Assembly (NCBI RefSeq): GCF_001899645.1
Contig: NZ_MKVV01000044.1
Span: forward strand, 192,544 to 256,543
Reading direction: 5' to 3'
DNA from: Pseudonocardia sp. 73-21
Lineage (GTDB): Bacteria; Actinomycetota; Actinomycetes; Mycobacteriales; Pseudonocardiaceae
Length of the DNA stretch: 64,000 nt
The notes below the pieces were generated by a model that made no database searches, had not been told where the DNA came from, and saw nothing but the letters and a program-made list of their open reading frames with translations. The translations under genes were made by a program, and so were the position numbers. Of this stretch, positions 26,121-34,202 are shown piece after piece (positions within the stretch are counted from its first letter, which is position 1; each line of letters opens with the position of its first letter).

Positions 26121-26933
26121 GTGATCGACCCAGACATGATCGATGTGGATCTGTCCGACCCGACCCTGGTGGCCCGGGTCCGTGAGGAGCTGGTGGCCAC
26201 CGGCTGCTGCGTGATCCCCGACCTCGTGCGGGCCGACCTCCGCGAGACCCTGCGGCGGGAGGGCGCCGCCGTGGCGCCGCTCGCCTACTACGACGTCGAG
26301 ACGGTGAACGTCTACAACACCGAACCCGACGACACGCTGCCCGCCGACCACCCCGCCCGCATCCCGATGCGGCGCGGCAACGCCTTCGTCGCGCGCGACA
26401 CGATCCCGGCCGGCGCGCTGATCCAGCAGCTCTACACGGACGCGGCGTTCCAGGCGTTCGTCGCCGCCTGCTTCGGGCTGCCCCAGGTCCACCCGCTGGC
26501 CGACCCGCTCTCGGGCCTGACCCTCAACGTCGTGACGCCCGGCCGCAGCCACCCGTGGCACTTCGACACCAACGAGTTCACCGTCAGCATGCTGACGCAG
26601 GAACCCGAGGGCGGCGGGGTCTTCGAGTACTGCCCGAACATCCGGACCGCCCGGGCGGAGAACGTGGCCGACGTGCGCGCCGTGCTGGACGGCGACCGGG
26701 AACGGGTCCGCGGCCTCACCCTGCGGCCAGGCGATCTCCAGCTGTTCCGGGGCCGCTACTCGCTGCACCGCGTGAGCCCCGTGGAGGGCGGTACCGACCG
26801 CCACTCGGCGATCTTCGCCTACAGCGAGCGGCCCGACGTGATCGGTTCGCCCGCCCGCACGCGGCAGCTGTTCGGCCGCGTCACCCCCGCGCACCTGGGC
26901 GCTACGTCCCGGGTCGACCAGCTGATGGACTAG
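26121..26933 (+). CDS. 2-oxoglutarate/Fe(II) oxygenase, HalD/BesD-like hydroxylase
   Basis: A 270-residue non-haem iron oxygenase. The facial triad is visible as His147-x-Asp149 in HPWHFDTNEF and His216 in SLHRVSP, with Arg227 as the probable 2OG-binding residue. The layout (AYYDVETVNVYNTEPDD, then IPMRRGNAFVARDTIPAGAL) resembles proteins near the free-amino-acid radical halogenases HalD/BesD. Those halogenases have Gly in place of the Asp; here Asp149 is kept, so hydroxylation is expected. GTG 26121 is the likely start (ATG 26136 possible). It is the first gene of a tight trio; the next gene starts at the base after its stop. Confidence 0.8.
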   Translation: MIDPDMIDVDLSDPTLVARVREELVATGCCVIPDLVRADLRETLRREGAAVAPLAYYDVETVNVYNTEPDDTLPADHPARIPMRRGNAFVARDTIPAGALIQQLYTDAAFQAFVAACFGLPQVHPLADPLSGLTLNVVTPGRSHPWHFDTNEFTVSMLTQEPEGGGVFEYCPNIRTARAENVADVRAVLDGDRERVRGLTLRPGDLQLFRGRYSLHRVSPVEGGTDRHSAIFAYSERPDVIGSPARTRQLFGRVTPAHLGATSRVDQLMD

Positions 26934-28679
26934 ATGAGGACGAACGTGGATCTGTCGACCCGCACCTTCGGCAACGAGGACCACCTCCCGCGCGTGCCGC
27001 TCCCCACCCTCGACGACACCTGCGACCGGTTCCTGGAGTGGTGCGCACCGCTGCTGACCGCCGACGAGCTGGCCACCACCGAGAAGACCGTCGCGGCGTT
27101 CCGCGACGGGCCGGGCCCGGACCTGCACGCCCAGCTCGCGGCCTACGACGCCCGGCCCGACACGGCGAGCTGGCTCGACGCGTTCTGGAGGCAGCGCTAC
27201 CTGGGCCGACGCGACCGCATCGCGCTCAACGCCAACTTCTTCTTCCTCTTCGAGGACTCCCCGCTGGGCCAGATCGAGCGGGCGGCCCGGCTCGTCGCCG
27301 CGTCGGTGGCGTACAAGCTCAGCATCGACGACGAGACCCTGCCGCCGGTCGTCCAACGCGGGCAGGCCTTGTCGATGGAGCAGAACAAGTACCTGTTCTC
27401 CGCCACCCGCATCCCCGGTGACCCGTTGGACAGCTCCCGCAACCCGTACTCCGACGCGTGGCCGGGCCCGTCGCAGGCGCGGCACATCCTCGTCCTGCAC
27501 GACGGCAACGCCCTCGCGGTCGACGTGATCAGCCCCGAGGGCCGGCCCTACGCCGTCGACGAGATCGCGGCCGGGCTGCGCGCCGCGGTGGCCGCGAGCC
27601 CGACCCGCGGGCCCGCGGTCGGGCACCTGACGACGAAGGCGCGCGCCGAGTGGGCGGCGAGCCGGACGACGCTGCTGCCGGCCAACGCCGACGCGCTCGA
27701 CACCCTCGAGACGGCCCTGTTCTGCGTCTGCCTCGAGGACCTCACGCCGTCGAGCCCCCTCGAAGCCTCCGACCAGCTCCTGCACGGCGACAGCGGCAAC
27801 CGGTGGTTCGACAAGTCCGTCTCGCTCATCGTGTTCGCCGACGGCACCGCCGGCTACAACGGCGAGCACTGCAAGCTCGACGGCACGACCGTGATCGCCT
27901 ACCTCGACACCGTCCTGGAGACCCCCGAACCCACCGACCCGGCCGGGCTCGGCGAGACACCCGCCGTCGCGCCCGTCGCGTTCGTGCTCGACGACGCCCA
28001 GCGCGCCGACATCGACACCGCCGGGAAGGCGTTCGCCGACTACGCCGCCGACACCGCCACCTCCACGCTGTCGGTGGACTTCAGCGCCGAGCGCGCCAAG
28101 GCGCTGAAGTGCTCGCCCGACGCGTTCGCGCAGATGGCGTTCCAGCTCGCCCACGTCCGTGCGAAAGGCCACGTCGGCGCCACCTACGAGTCGATCGCCA
28201 CGCGCGCGTTCAGGCACGGGCGGACCGAGGCGATGCGGGTGGTGACGCCGGAGATCCTGGCGTTCACGGCGGCGACCGGACCCGACGAACGTCGCAGGGC
28301 CTTCCGGGCCGCCGCCGACAAGCACGTCGCCCGCGCCAAGGAGTGCCAGGCCGGGCTCGCCCCCGAGCAGCACCTGTGGGAGCTGCAGCTGATCGCGGCG
28401 CGGCAGGGCCACGACGTCGACCCCCTGTACGGCTCGCCGGGCTGGACGATCATGCGCGACGACTACCTGTCGACCAGCGCCGTGCCGTCACCGCACGTGA
28501 AGTACTGGGGGTTCGGCTCCACCAGCGAGAAGTGCATCGGGGTGGGCTACGCGATGATGCCGGGCCGCTTCGACCTCTACCTGAGCACGCCGCGGGCCGT
28601 GAGCGAGCAGATGGGCATCTTCGCCGTGGCGCTCGCCGACGCCGTGCGCGAACTGGAGGAGCTGCTCGCCGATGCCTGA
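26934..28679 (+). CDS. Choline/carnitine O-acyltransferase family enzyme
   Basis: A 581-residue member of the carnitine acyltransferase family (PF00755), full length for the fold. It has catalytic His312 in YNGEHCKLDGT, the carnitine-binding block TYESIATRAFRHGRTE (417-432), and the STS motif in DYLSTSAVPSP (513-515), plus LPRVPLPTLDDTCDRFLEW at the start as in the eukaryotic enzymes. It would move an acyl group between CoA and the hydroxyl of carnitine or a carnitine-like hydroxy-betaine. Such enzymes are uncommon in bacteria. There is no targeting signal, so it is cytosolic. It starts directly after the oxygenase stop and overlaps the methyltransferase by 8 bases. Confidence 0.88.
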   Translation: MRTNVDLSTRTFGNEDHLPRVPLPTLDDTCDRFLEWCAPLLTADELATTEKTVAAFRDGPGPDLHAQLAAYDARPDTASWLDAFWRQRYLGRRDRIALNANFFFLFEDSPLGQIERAARLVAASVAYKLSIDDETLPPVVQRGQALSMEQNKYLFSATRIPGDPLDSSRNPYSDAWPGPSQARHILVLHDGNALAVDVISPEGRPYAVDEIAAGLRAAVAASPTRGPAVGHLTTKARAEWAASRTTLLPANADALDTLETALFCVCLEDLTPSSPLEASDQLLHGDSGNRWFDKSVSLIVFADGTAGYNGEHCKLDGTTVIAYLDTVLETPEPTDPAGLGETPAVAPVAFVLDDAQRADIDTAGKAFADYAADTATSTLSVDFSAERAKALKCSPDAFAQMAFQLAHVRAKGHVGATYESIATRAFRHGRTEAMRVVTPEILAFTAATGPDERRRAFRAAADKHVARAKECQAGLAPEQHLWELQLIAARQGHDVDPLYGSPGWTIMRDDYLSTSAVPSPHVKYWGFGSTSEKCIGVGYAMMPGRFDLYLSTPRAVSEQMGIFAVALADAVRELEELLADA

Positions 28680-29505
28680 CCCGCTGAGCGCCGAGAGCAA
28701 GGCGGACTTCAGCACGATCTACACGCAGACCGATCCGCGCGGCTACTTCCGCACGCTGCGGCTGCTGGACTACCAGGTGCCGCAGCACGCGAAGCCGGTG
28801 ATCGAGGCGGCGCTGGAGGCGTCCGGGAACCGCACGGTGCTCGACGTCTGCTGCTCGTACGGCATCAACGCGGCGCTGCTGCGCCTCGACGTCGACCTGG
28901 AGACGCTCGGCGCCCGGGCGGCCGACCCGGCGCGGGTCGGGCTGGACCCGGAGTCGGTGATCACCTCCGACGCGGCCTTCCACGCCGAGCACCTGCGCCG
29001 CCCCGACCTGACGGTCCTCGGCCTCGACGCCTCCGCGCCCGCCATCGACTACGGCGTGCGCACCGGGCTGCTCGCGAACGGCTGGGCCGAGGACCTGGAG
29101 TCGACCGCCCCGTCCCCGGCGCTGGCCACGGGGCTGCGCGACGTCGGGCTCGTCGTCTGCACGGGCGGGGTGGGCTACGTCGGCCGCGACACGTTCGCCC
29201 GCATCCTGGGCGCCGTCGGAGCACCGCAGCAGCTCCGGCTCGCGGTGTTCGTCCTGCGCGTCTTCGACTACACGGAGATCTCGGCGGTGTTCGAGCCCTA
29301 CGGCCTGGTGACGGAGAAGCTGCCCGGCACGTACCGGCAACGCCGCTTCGCCGACCGCGGCGAGCAGGACGCGGCGGTCCACGACGTGCGGGCGCGGGGC
29401 CTGGACCCGACGGGCAAGGAGGCCGCGGGCTGGTACCACGCCGACTGCTGGCTGACCCGCCCGGTGACGGCGGCCCCGGTCAGGATCCCGCCGGCCGCAG
29501 GCTGA
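28672..29505 (+). CDS. Class I SAM-dependent methyltransferase-like protein of the acyltransferase operon
   Basis: A 277-residue protein with a SAM-binding motif I VLDVCCSYGINAALLR (56-71), motif II VLGLDASAPAIDYG (115-128) and DVGLVVCTGGVGYVG at the post-II strand. The Cys-Cys in motif I and the CTGG-type motif are unusual. The N-terminal helical region (SKADFSTIYTQTDPRGYFRT) probably caps the substrate. Its ATG lies inside the acyltransferase end (8-base overlap), so the genes must work together. N-methylation of an amino acid is my inference from context. Confidence 0.75.
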   Translation: MPDPLSAESKADFSTIYTQTDPRGYFRTLRLLDYQVPQHAKPVIEAALEASGNRTVLDVCCSYGINAALLRLDVDLETLGARAADPARVGLDPESVITSDAAFHAEHLRRPDLTVLGLDASAPAIDYGVRTGLLANGWAEDLESTAPSPALATGLRDVGLVVCTGGVGYVGRDTFARILGAVGAPQQLRLAVFVLRVFDYTEISAVFEPYGLVTEKLPGTYRQRRFADRGEQDAAVHDVRARGLDPTGKEAAGWYHADCWLTRPVTAAPVRIPPAAG

Positions 29506-29791
29506 CGCCGATCGCGAACGCCACCGCGGCCGCGAGGACGGCACCCACCACGACGAGCTGCGCGAGCTGCCCGGGGGTGCCGAGCGGGGCCGGCAGGCCG
29601 AGCACCGCGAGCACCTGGTCGCGCAGCACCGCCGACAGCGGCAGCGCGAGGAACAGCGTGCACGAGACGGCGCCGCGGTAGGGGTCGTCCTGCCACGGGC
29701 TGCCCGCCCGGACGGCGGCCAGGCCGAGCGTGAGTCCGAGCGCACGGGCCGCTGCCCTACGGGCGGGATGTCCCGCGTCGGGGATGCCCAT
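29480..29791 (-). CDS. Small membrane protein of unknown family
   Basis: A 103-residue protein with two likely membrane helices, around AVSCTLFLALPLSAVL and LAQLVVVGAVLAAAVAFAIG, joined by a Gly/Pro-rich loop. The start is ATG 29791 next to the PadR operator region, so PadR may control it. The 3' end overlaps the methyltransferase by 26 bases. No family recognised. Confidence 0.6.
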   Translation of the reverse strand: MGIPDAGHPARRAAARALGLTLGLAAVRAGSPWQDDPYRGAVSCTLFLALPLSAVLRDQVLAVLGLPAPLGTPGQLAQLVVVGAVLAAAVAFAIGVSLRPAGS

Positions 29792-29799
29792 CTGACAGA

Positions 29800-29846
29800 T
29801 AGTACACAGCACATACTACTTGCTGCGTACCACTCGTCGCGTAGTA
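29800..29846. promoter_or_regulatory. PadR operator region with TACTA/TAGTA repeats
   Basis: The 67-base divergent gap contains TAGTA (29800-29804), TACTAC (29814-29819) and GTAGTA (29841-29846), which form nested inverted repeats: TAGTA-N9-TACTA and TACTAC-N21-GTAGTA. This AT-richer island in GC-rich DNA is the likely PadR site and promoter for both flanking genes. Confidence 0.5.
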
Positions 29847-29858
29847 GAGTCCGGCGAC

Positions 29859-30158
29859 ATGCAGGCCAACGACGCCCAGACGCTCGTGCTCTACGCGCTG
29901 GCCGACGGGCCACTGCACGGTTACGCCGTCAACACCGCCATCCAGGAGCTCACCGGGGCACGGCTCGGCGCCGGTAGCCTCTACGGGGCGCTCACGCGCC
30001 TGGAGGCGAAGGGGCTCGTCGAGCCGCTCGACGAGCAGGGACGCCAGCGCCCGGTCCGGATCACCGACGAGGGGCGCGCCGTGCTGGAGCGGGAGCTGCG
30101 CGCCATGCAACGGGTGGCCTCGGCCGGCCTGCACCGGCTCGGGGTAGCGCCGGCATGA
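29859..30158 (+). CDS. PadR-family transcriptional regulator
   Basis: A 99-residue winged-helix repressor: VLYALADGPLHGYAVNTAIQ, then GSLYGALTRLEAKGLVEPL and RPVRITDEGRAVLERELRAM, the PadR domain with a short C-terminal helix for dimerisation. It overlaps the following membrane protein by 4 bases (ATGA), the usual PadR-plus-membrane-partner arrangement in actinobacteria. Confidence 0.88.
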   Translation: MQANDAQTLVLYALADGPLHGYAVNTAIQELTGARLGAGSLYGALTRLEAKGLVEPLDEQGRQRPVRITDEGRAVLERELRAMQRVASAGLHRLGVAPA

Positions 30159-30862
30159 GCGTCGAGGCCCGGCTGGTGCGGCTCTACCCCGCCGCGTTCC
30201 GGCGGGCGTGGGGCCCCGACGTCGAGACCGAGGCCCGCGCCGCCGGATGGCGGTCGTGGCCGAGCCTCGTCGCCGGCGTCGTCGACATGTGGCTGCACCC
30301 GGCGATCTGGCCGGCGCGCAGCACGGCCGAGCGGCGGGCCCGGGTCACCACGGCACTGGTCGCCGTCGGGCTCGCGGGGTGGCTCGTCGGCCACGCCGGG
30401 GCGGAGCAACACGCCCTGCCCGCCCATACCGCCTGCACCACGCTGCTGCTCCTCGGCCTCGGCCTCGCCGCCCCCTGGCCACGCGCGCTGGTGGCCACCG
30501 CCCGCCGCGTCGCACACCTGCTCGCGGCGCCGGCACTCCTCGGCGCCGCCGCCGTGGCCATGGCCCGGTCCGACCTTCCGCCACCGGCCGCGGTCACGGT
30601 GCTGGCCACCTGGTGGATGGCGCTCGGCATCGGCGCGGTCCAGGTGTGCCGAGTCCTGGCCTCCCTCGGACCGGACGCACTGGTTCCCCCGTCGCCCGTC
30701 CGGCTCCGTGCCGCGGGCCACGCGCTGGTCGCCGCGCTCGCCACGGCCGGCGCCCTGTTCCTGGTCACCGGCGACGTGCCGGCGGCGACCGGCGTCCTGC
30801 TGCTCGCGGCGGTCGGCGTCGGCACCCTGCGCGACCTCGAGCCGCAGGGGAAACAGGGATGA
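30155..30862 (+). CDS. Hypothetical multi-span membrane protein coupled to PadR
   Basis: A 235-residue protein. The first ~60 residues are cytoplasmic (VRLYPAAFRRAWGPDVETEA, a permease-prefix-like motif often seen after PadR genes). Then come about five or six hydrophobic segments, e.g. VTTALVAVGLAGWLVG and ALVAALATAGALFLVTG. No transporter signature is seen. Its likely role is as the target or partner of the PadR regulator. Confidence 0.75.
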   Translation: MSVEARLVRLYPAAFRRAWGPDVETEARAAGWRSWPSLVAGVVDMWLHPAIWPARSTAERRARVTTALVAVGLAGWLVGHAGAEQHALPAHTACTTLLLLGLGLAAPWPRALVATARRVAHLLAAPALLGAAAVAMARSDLPPPAAVTVLATWWMALGIGAVQVCRVLASLGPDALVPPSPVRLRAAGHALVAALATAGALFLVTGDVPAATGVLLLAAVGVGTLRDLEPQGKQG

Positions 30863-31310
30863 TCGGCCCGCTGCGTGTCCACCGGGGCCGCCCGCGGCGA
30901 GACCACGGCCGAGGTGGGCGCGACGCTCACCACGGACGACATCGGCGCACACCGGCGCACACCTCTGCACCACGGGGCAGCCGGACCCGGACCTGGTGAT
31001 CCTCACCGGCGGTGAGCAGCGGAGGTCGAACTTCATACCCCGGCAGAGCGCCCACGCCGAGCTGCATTTCCGCGACGCCTACCGGCCCGCGTTCCACGAG
31101 ATCGACTTCCTTTGCGCGCTCCGCAGGTTCGCCCCCCGGGGATGACCACGGTCAGCCGCGTGGGCGCAGCGGGAGCAGGTCGCGGACGGGAGGGTCGCGC
31201 AGGTACGGGCCGCCCCCAGCGCGATGTCGACGTAGACGCCCGAGAGCACGGTGCCGAACAGGGGCGTGTCGACGCGGAGGTCCGCGAGCACGGCCCCGCC
31301 CGACGATTCT
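30863..31310. other. Gene-poor gap with possible coding relics
   Basis: No convincing gene in 448 bases. Two stretches look like worn coding sequence: plus-strand SAHAELHFRDAYRPAFHEID (about 31047-31106) and minus-strand TPLFGTVLSGVYVDIALG (about 31215-31270), which after a frameshift continues GGPYLRDPPVRDLLPL. I cannot assign either to a family. Confidence 0.4.
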
Positions 31311-31742
31311 TCAGCCCCGCAGGCGACGCAGGATGCGGCCCAGCTCGGCGCGGTCGGCGTCGTCGAGGACGCCGAAGAAGCCCTCCGCGTCGGCGACGCG
31401 GGCGGCGCGGATCGCCGTGGCGAGCTCGGTGCCCTTGTCCGTCAGCCGCACGAGGGTGGCTCGCCGGTCGTGCGGGTCGGGGAGCCGTTCGACGAGGCCG
31501 CGCTCCTGCAGGCCGTCCACCACCTCGGTGACCGACCGCGGCGCGATACGCAGGTGCTCCGACAGCGCGCTGAGCCGCACGGTGCCGTGGCGGGCCAACG
31601 TCATGACCGCGCGGGACTGCGACGGCGTGATGTCCCACGGCGCCAGGGACTCCTTGGACCGGTGGCGCAGCGTGCGCGCGACCGCCCAGAACGCCTCGGC
31701 CAGGGACTCGTCCTCCTCCACGGGGAATAGCCTACCCAGCAC
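31311..31742 (-). CDS. MarR-family transcriptional regulator of the adjacent ABC exporter
   Basis: A 143-residue winged-helix protein: WDITPSQSRAVMTLARHGTV, LSALSEHLRIAPRSVTEVVD for the recognition helix, and DPHDRRATLVRLTDKG for the wing. GTG 31742 has a GAGGGAG site eight bases upstream and is preferred to the farther in-frame codon at 31778, which would run through the operator. It is divergent from the exporter gene across a 13-bp palindrome, so it is almost certainly that gene's repressor. Confidence 0.85.
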   Translation of the reverse strand: MLGRLFPVEEDESLAEAFWAVARTLRHRSKESLAPWDITPSQSRAVMTLARHGTVRLSALSEHLRIAPRSVTEVVDGLQERGLVERLPDPHDRRATLVRLTDKGTELATAIRAARVADAEGFFGVLDDADRAELGRILRRLRG

Positions 31743-31761
31743 TGGTGTTGCTCCCTCATGT

Positions 31762-31774
31762 TGAGGTAACCTCA
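31762..31774. promoter_or_regulatory. MarR operator TGAGGTAACCTCA
   Basis: TGAGGTAACCTCA is a perfect palindrome around the central A, in the 61-base gap between the MarR and ABC exporter genes. A bound dimer here would block both promoters. Confidence 0.65.
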
Positions 31775-31803
31775 GCATCTACCCGGACAGAAGGAGCCCT
31801 TTA

Positions 31804-33579
31804 TTGGAACCGCCACGCATCAAGAACCGCCCCGTCTCCGCTGCCGAGAAGAAGCAGGCCCGCGAGGTCTCCCTGCGTCGCATCGGGCAGCTCTTCACCC
31901 CCTACCGCTGGCCGCTCGCGATCGTCGTCGGGATCATCGTGATCTCCTCGATCGTCGGCCTGGCCTCGCCGTTCCTGCTCCGCGCCGTCATCGACACCGC
32001 GCTGCCGGACCGCAACCTCACCCTGCTCGTCTGGCTGGTGATCGGCATGGTCGCCGTCGCCGCCGTGAGCTCCGCGCTCGGAGTGGTGCAGACCTGGATC
32101 AGCACGCGCATCGGCCAGCAGGTCATGCACGGCCTGCGTACCAGCGTGTTCGCCCACCTGCAGCGCCAGTCCGTCGCGTTCTTCACGCGCACCCGCACCG
32201 GTGAGGTGCAGTCGCGCATCACCAACGACATCGGCGGCATGCAGTCCGTCGTCACCTCGACGGCCACGTCCGTCGCCTCGAACCTCACCACGGCCGTCGC
32301 CACCGCCGTCGCCATGGCCGCGCTGTCGTGGCAGCTCTCCCTCATCTCGCTCGTCGTGATGCCGCCGGCGATCTACCTGACGCGCCGCGTCGCGACGATG
32401 CGCCGCTCCATCACCACGGCGCAGCAGCGCGAGCTGGCCGACCTCAACGTCACCGTCGAGGAGGGGCTGTCGATCAGCGGCATCCAGCTCTCCAAGACCA
32501 TGGGCGCCGGCCCCGCGCTGGTGGAGCGCTTCACCGGCTCGTCCGAGCGGCTGATCGACCTGGAGCTGCGCTCCCAGCTCGCCGGCCGCTGGCGGATGGC
32601 CTCGATGAGCGTCATCTTCGCCGCGATCCCCGCGGTCATCTACCTCGCCGCCGGGTTGCCCGGCACCACCCTGTCCATCGGCACGCTGATCGCGTTCACC
32701 ACGCTGCAGTCCGGCCTGTTCCGGCCGATCATGGGCCTGCTCAACGTCGGGGTCTCGCTGGTCAGCTCGCTGGCCCTGTTCGCGCGGATCTTCGAGTACC
32801 TGGACCTGCCCGTCGAGGTCGACGACCCGGAGCACCCGGTCGTGATCGACCCGTCGCAGGTGGCCGGCCACGTCCGCTTCGAGGACGTCACGTTCGCCTA
32901 CGGCGGCGCCGACCACGCGGCCGTCGCGGGCGTCAACCTCGACGTGCCCGCCGGCTCCACGCTGGCCCTGGTCGGCGAGACCGGCTCCGGCAAGAGCACC
33001 CTCGCGTCACTGGTCGCCCGCCTCTACGACCCGGGCTCCGGGCGCGTCACCATCGACGGCGTCGACCTGCGCGACATGCGCCTGGCCGATCTCGCCGACA
33101 TCGTGGGCGTCGTCAGCCAGGAGACCTACCTGCTGCACACCACCGTGCGCGAGAACCTGCGCTACGCCCGGCCCGACGCGAGCGACGCCGAGATCGAGGC
33201 CGCGGCCCGCGCCGCCCAGGTCCACGACCTGATCGCGAGCCTGCCCGAGGGCTACGACACCGTCGTCGGCTCACGCGGCCACCGCTTCTCCGGCGGCGAG
33301 AAACAGCGCATCGCCATCGCCCGCACGCTCCTGCGCAACCCGCGTGTCCTCGTCCTCGACGAGGCCACGAGCGCGTTGGACAACGAGACCGAGCGCGCCG
33401 TCCAGAAGGCGTTCGACGTCCTGGCGCAGGGCCGCACGACGATCACCATCGCTCACCGCCTGTCCACCGTCCGCGACGCCGACCAGATCGTGGTGATCGA
33501 CCACGGCCGCGTGGTGGAGCAGGGCACGCACGCGACGCTGGTGGAGCGCGAAGGCCGCTATGCCGCCCTGGCCGCGTGA
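31804..33579 (+). CDS. ABC exporter, fused membrane and ATPase domains
   Basis: A 591-residue half-transporter of the ABCB/MsbA type. Six membrane helices lie within residues ~35-310. The ATPase domain has Walker A GETGSGKST (~391), the Q-loop VGVVSQETYLLH, signature FSGGEKQRIAIAR (~495), Walker B VLVLDEATSALD and the H-loop TIAHRLSTVRD. It would work as a homodimer, exporting drugs or lipids. TTG 31804 is the start, supported by AAGGAG at 31791. Control by the divergent MarR suggests inducible efflux. Confidence 0.9.
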   Translation: MEPPRIKNRPVSAAEKKQAREVSLRRIGQLFTPYRWPLAIVVGIIVISSIVGLASPFLLRAVIDTALPDRNLTLLVWLVIGMVAVAAVSSALGVVQTWISTRIGQQVMHGLRTSVFAHLQRQSVAFFTRTRTGEVQSRITNDIGGMQSVVTSTATSVASNLTTAVATAVAMAALSWQLSLISLVVMPPAIYLTRRVATMRRSITTAQQRELADLNVTVEEGLSISGIQLSKTMGAGPALVERFTGSSERLIDLELRSQLAGRWRMASMSVIFAAIPAVIYLAAGLPGTTLSIGTLIAFTTLQSGLFRPIMGLLNVGVSLVSSLALFARIFEYLDLPVEVDDPEHPVVIDPSQVAGHVRFEDVTFAYGGADHAAVAGVNLDVPAGSTLALVGETGSGKSTLASLVARLYDPGSGRVTIDGVDLRDMRLADLADIVGVVSQETYLLHTTVRENLRYARPDASDAEIEAAARAAQVHDLIASLPEGYDTVVGSRGHRFSGGEKQRIAIARTLLRNPRVLVLDEATSALDNETERAVQKAFDVLAQGRTTITIAHRLSTVRDADQIVVIDHGRVVEQGTHATLVEREGRYAALAA

Positions 33580-33595
33580 CCCCCGATGACAGGAA

Positions 33596-34192
33596 CTACG
33601 CGCGCCCCAGGAGCGCCGCCGCTTGCCCTGGCATCTGTTCTGCCGCACCCACCAGGAAGTCCACCAGCGCCTCCCGCGGCACCGGGCGCTGCGGCAGCCA
33701 CTCCAGCACCGCCTCCTCGATCAGCCCCAGGTAGCCGCGGAGCACCACGAGCAGGGCCGGCGGGGGCGCGTCGACGCCGACCCAGCCGCCGATCAGCCGG
33801 GCCAGCCGGTCGCGCGTGGCGTGCATGGCGCGGCGCAGCTTCTCGTCCGTCGCCCCGCCGCGCATGACGTGCAGGTACATCTCCGCGTGCCGGTCGGCGG
33901 CGTCGATGAACGCCTCGATCCCGGCCCGGAGCCGGTCGGGCAGGGCGACGTCGCTGGTGCGCTCCAGCCGCTCGACGAGGCTGTCGGCGACCTGGTCGAA
34001 CACGGCCAGCTGCAGGTCGCCGATGGTGGGGAAGTAGTGGAAGACCAGCGGTTTCGACACGCCCGCCCCGGCCGCGACGGCGTCCGGGGAGAGCGCGGCG
34101 AGGGGGTGCTCGCGCATCCACGCGTACGCGACGTCGACGAGCTGTGCGCGCCGCGCCGCCGCGCTCAGCCGCCGCTCGGAGGTCCCTGCCAC
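33596..34192 (-). CDS. TetR-family transcriptional regulator
   Basis: A 198-residue repressor. HTH: VDVAYAWMREHPLAALSPDA then VAAGAGVSKPLVFHYFPTIG, typical of TetR. The C-terminal half (PALLVVLRGYLGLIEEAVLE) is ligand-binding. It follows the ferritin-like hydrolase gene by 10 bases on the same strand, so it is cotranscribed and probably autoregulates through the twin TGACC-N3-GGTCA sites upstream of that gene. Confidence 0.85.
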   Translation of the reverse strand: MAGTSERRLSAAARRAQLVDVAYAWMREHPLAALSPDAVAAGAGVSKPLVFHYFPTIGDLQLAVFDQVADSLVERLERTSDVALPDRLRAGIEAFIDAADRHAEMYLHVMRGGATDEKLRRAMHATRDRLARLIGGWVGVDAPPPALLVVLRGYLGLIEEAVLEWLPQRPVPREALVDFLVGAAEQMPGQAAALLGRA

Positions 34193-34202
34193 ACAGTCGA
34201 GC

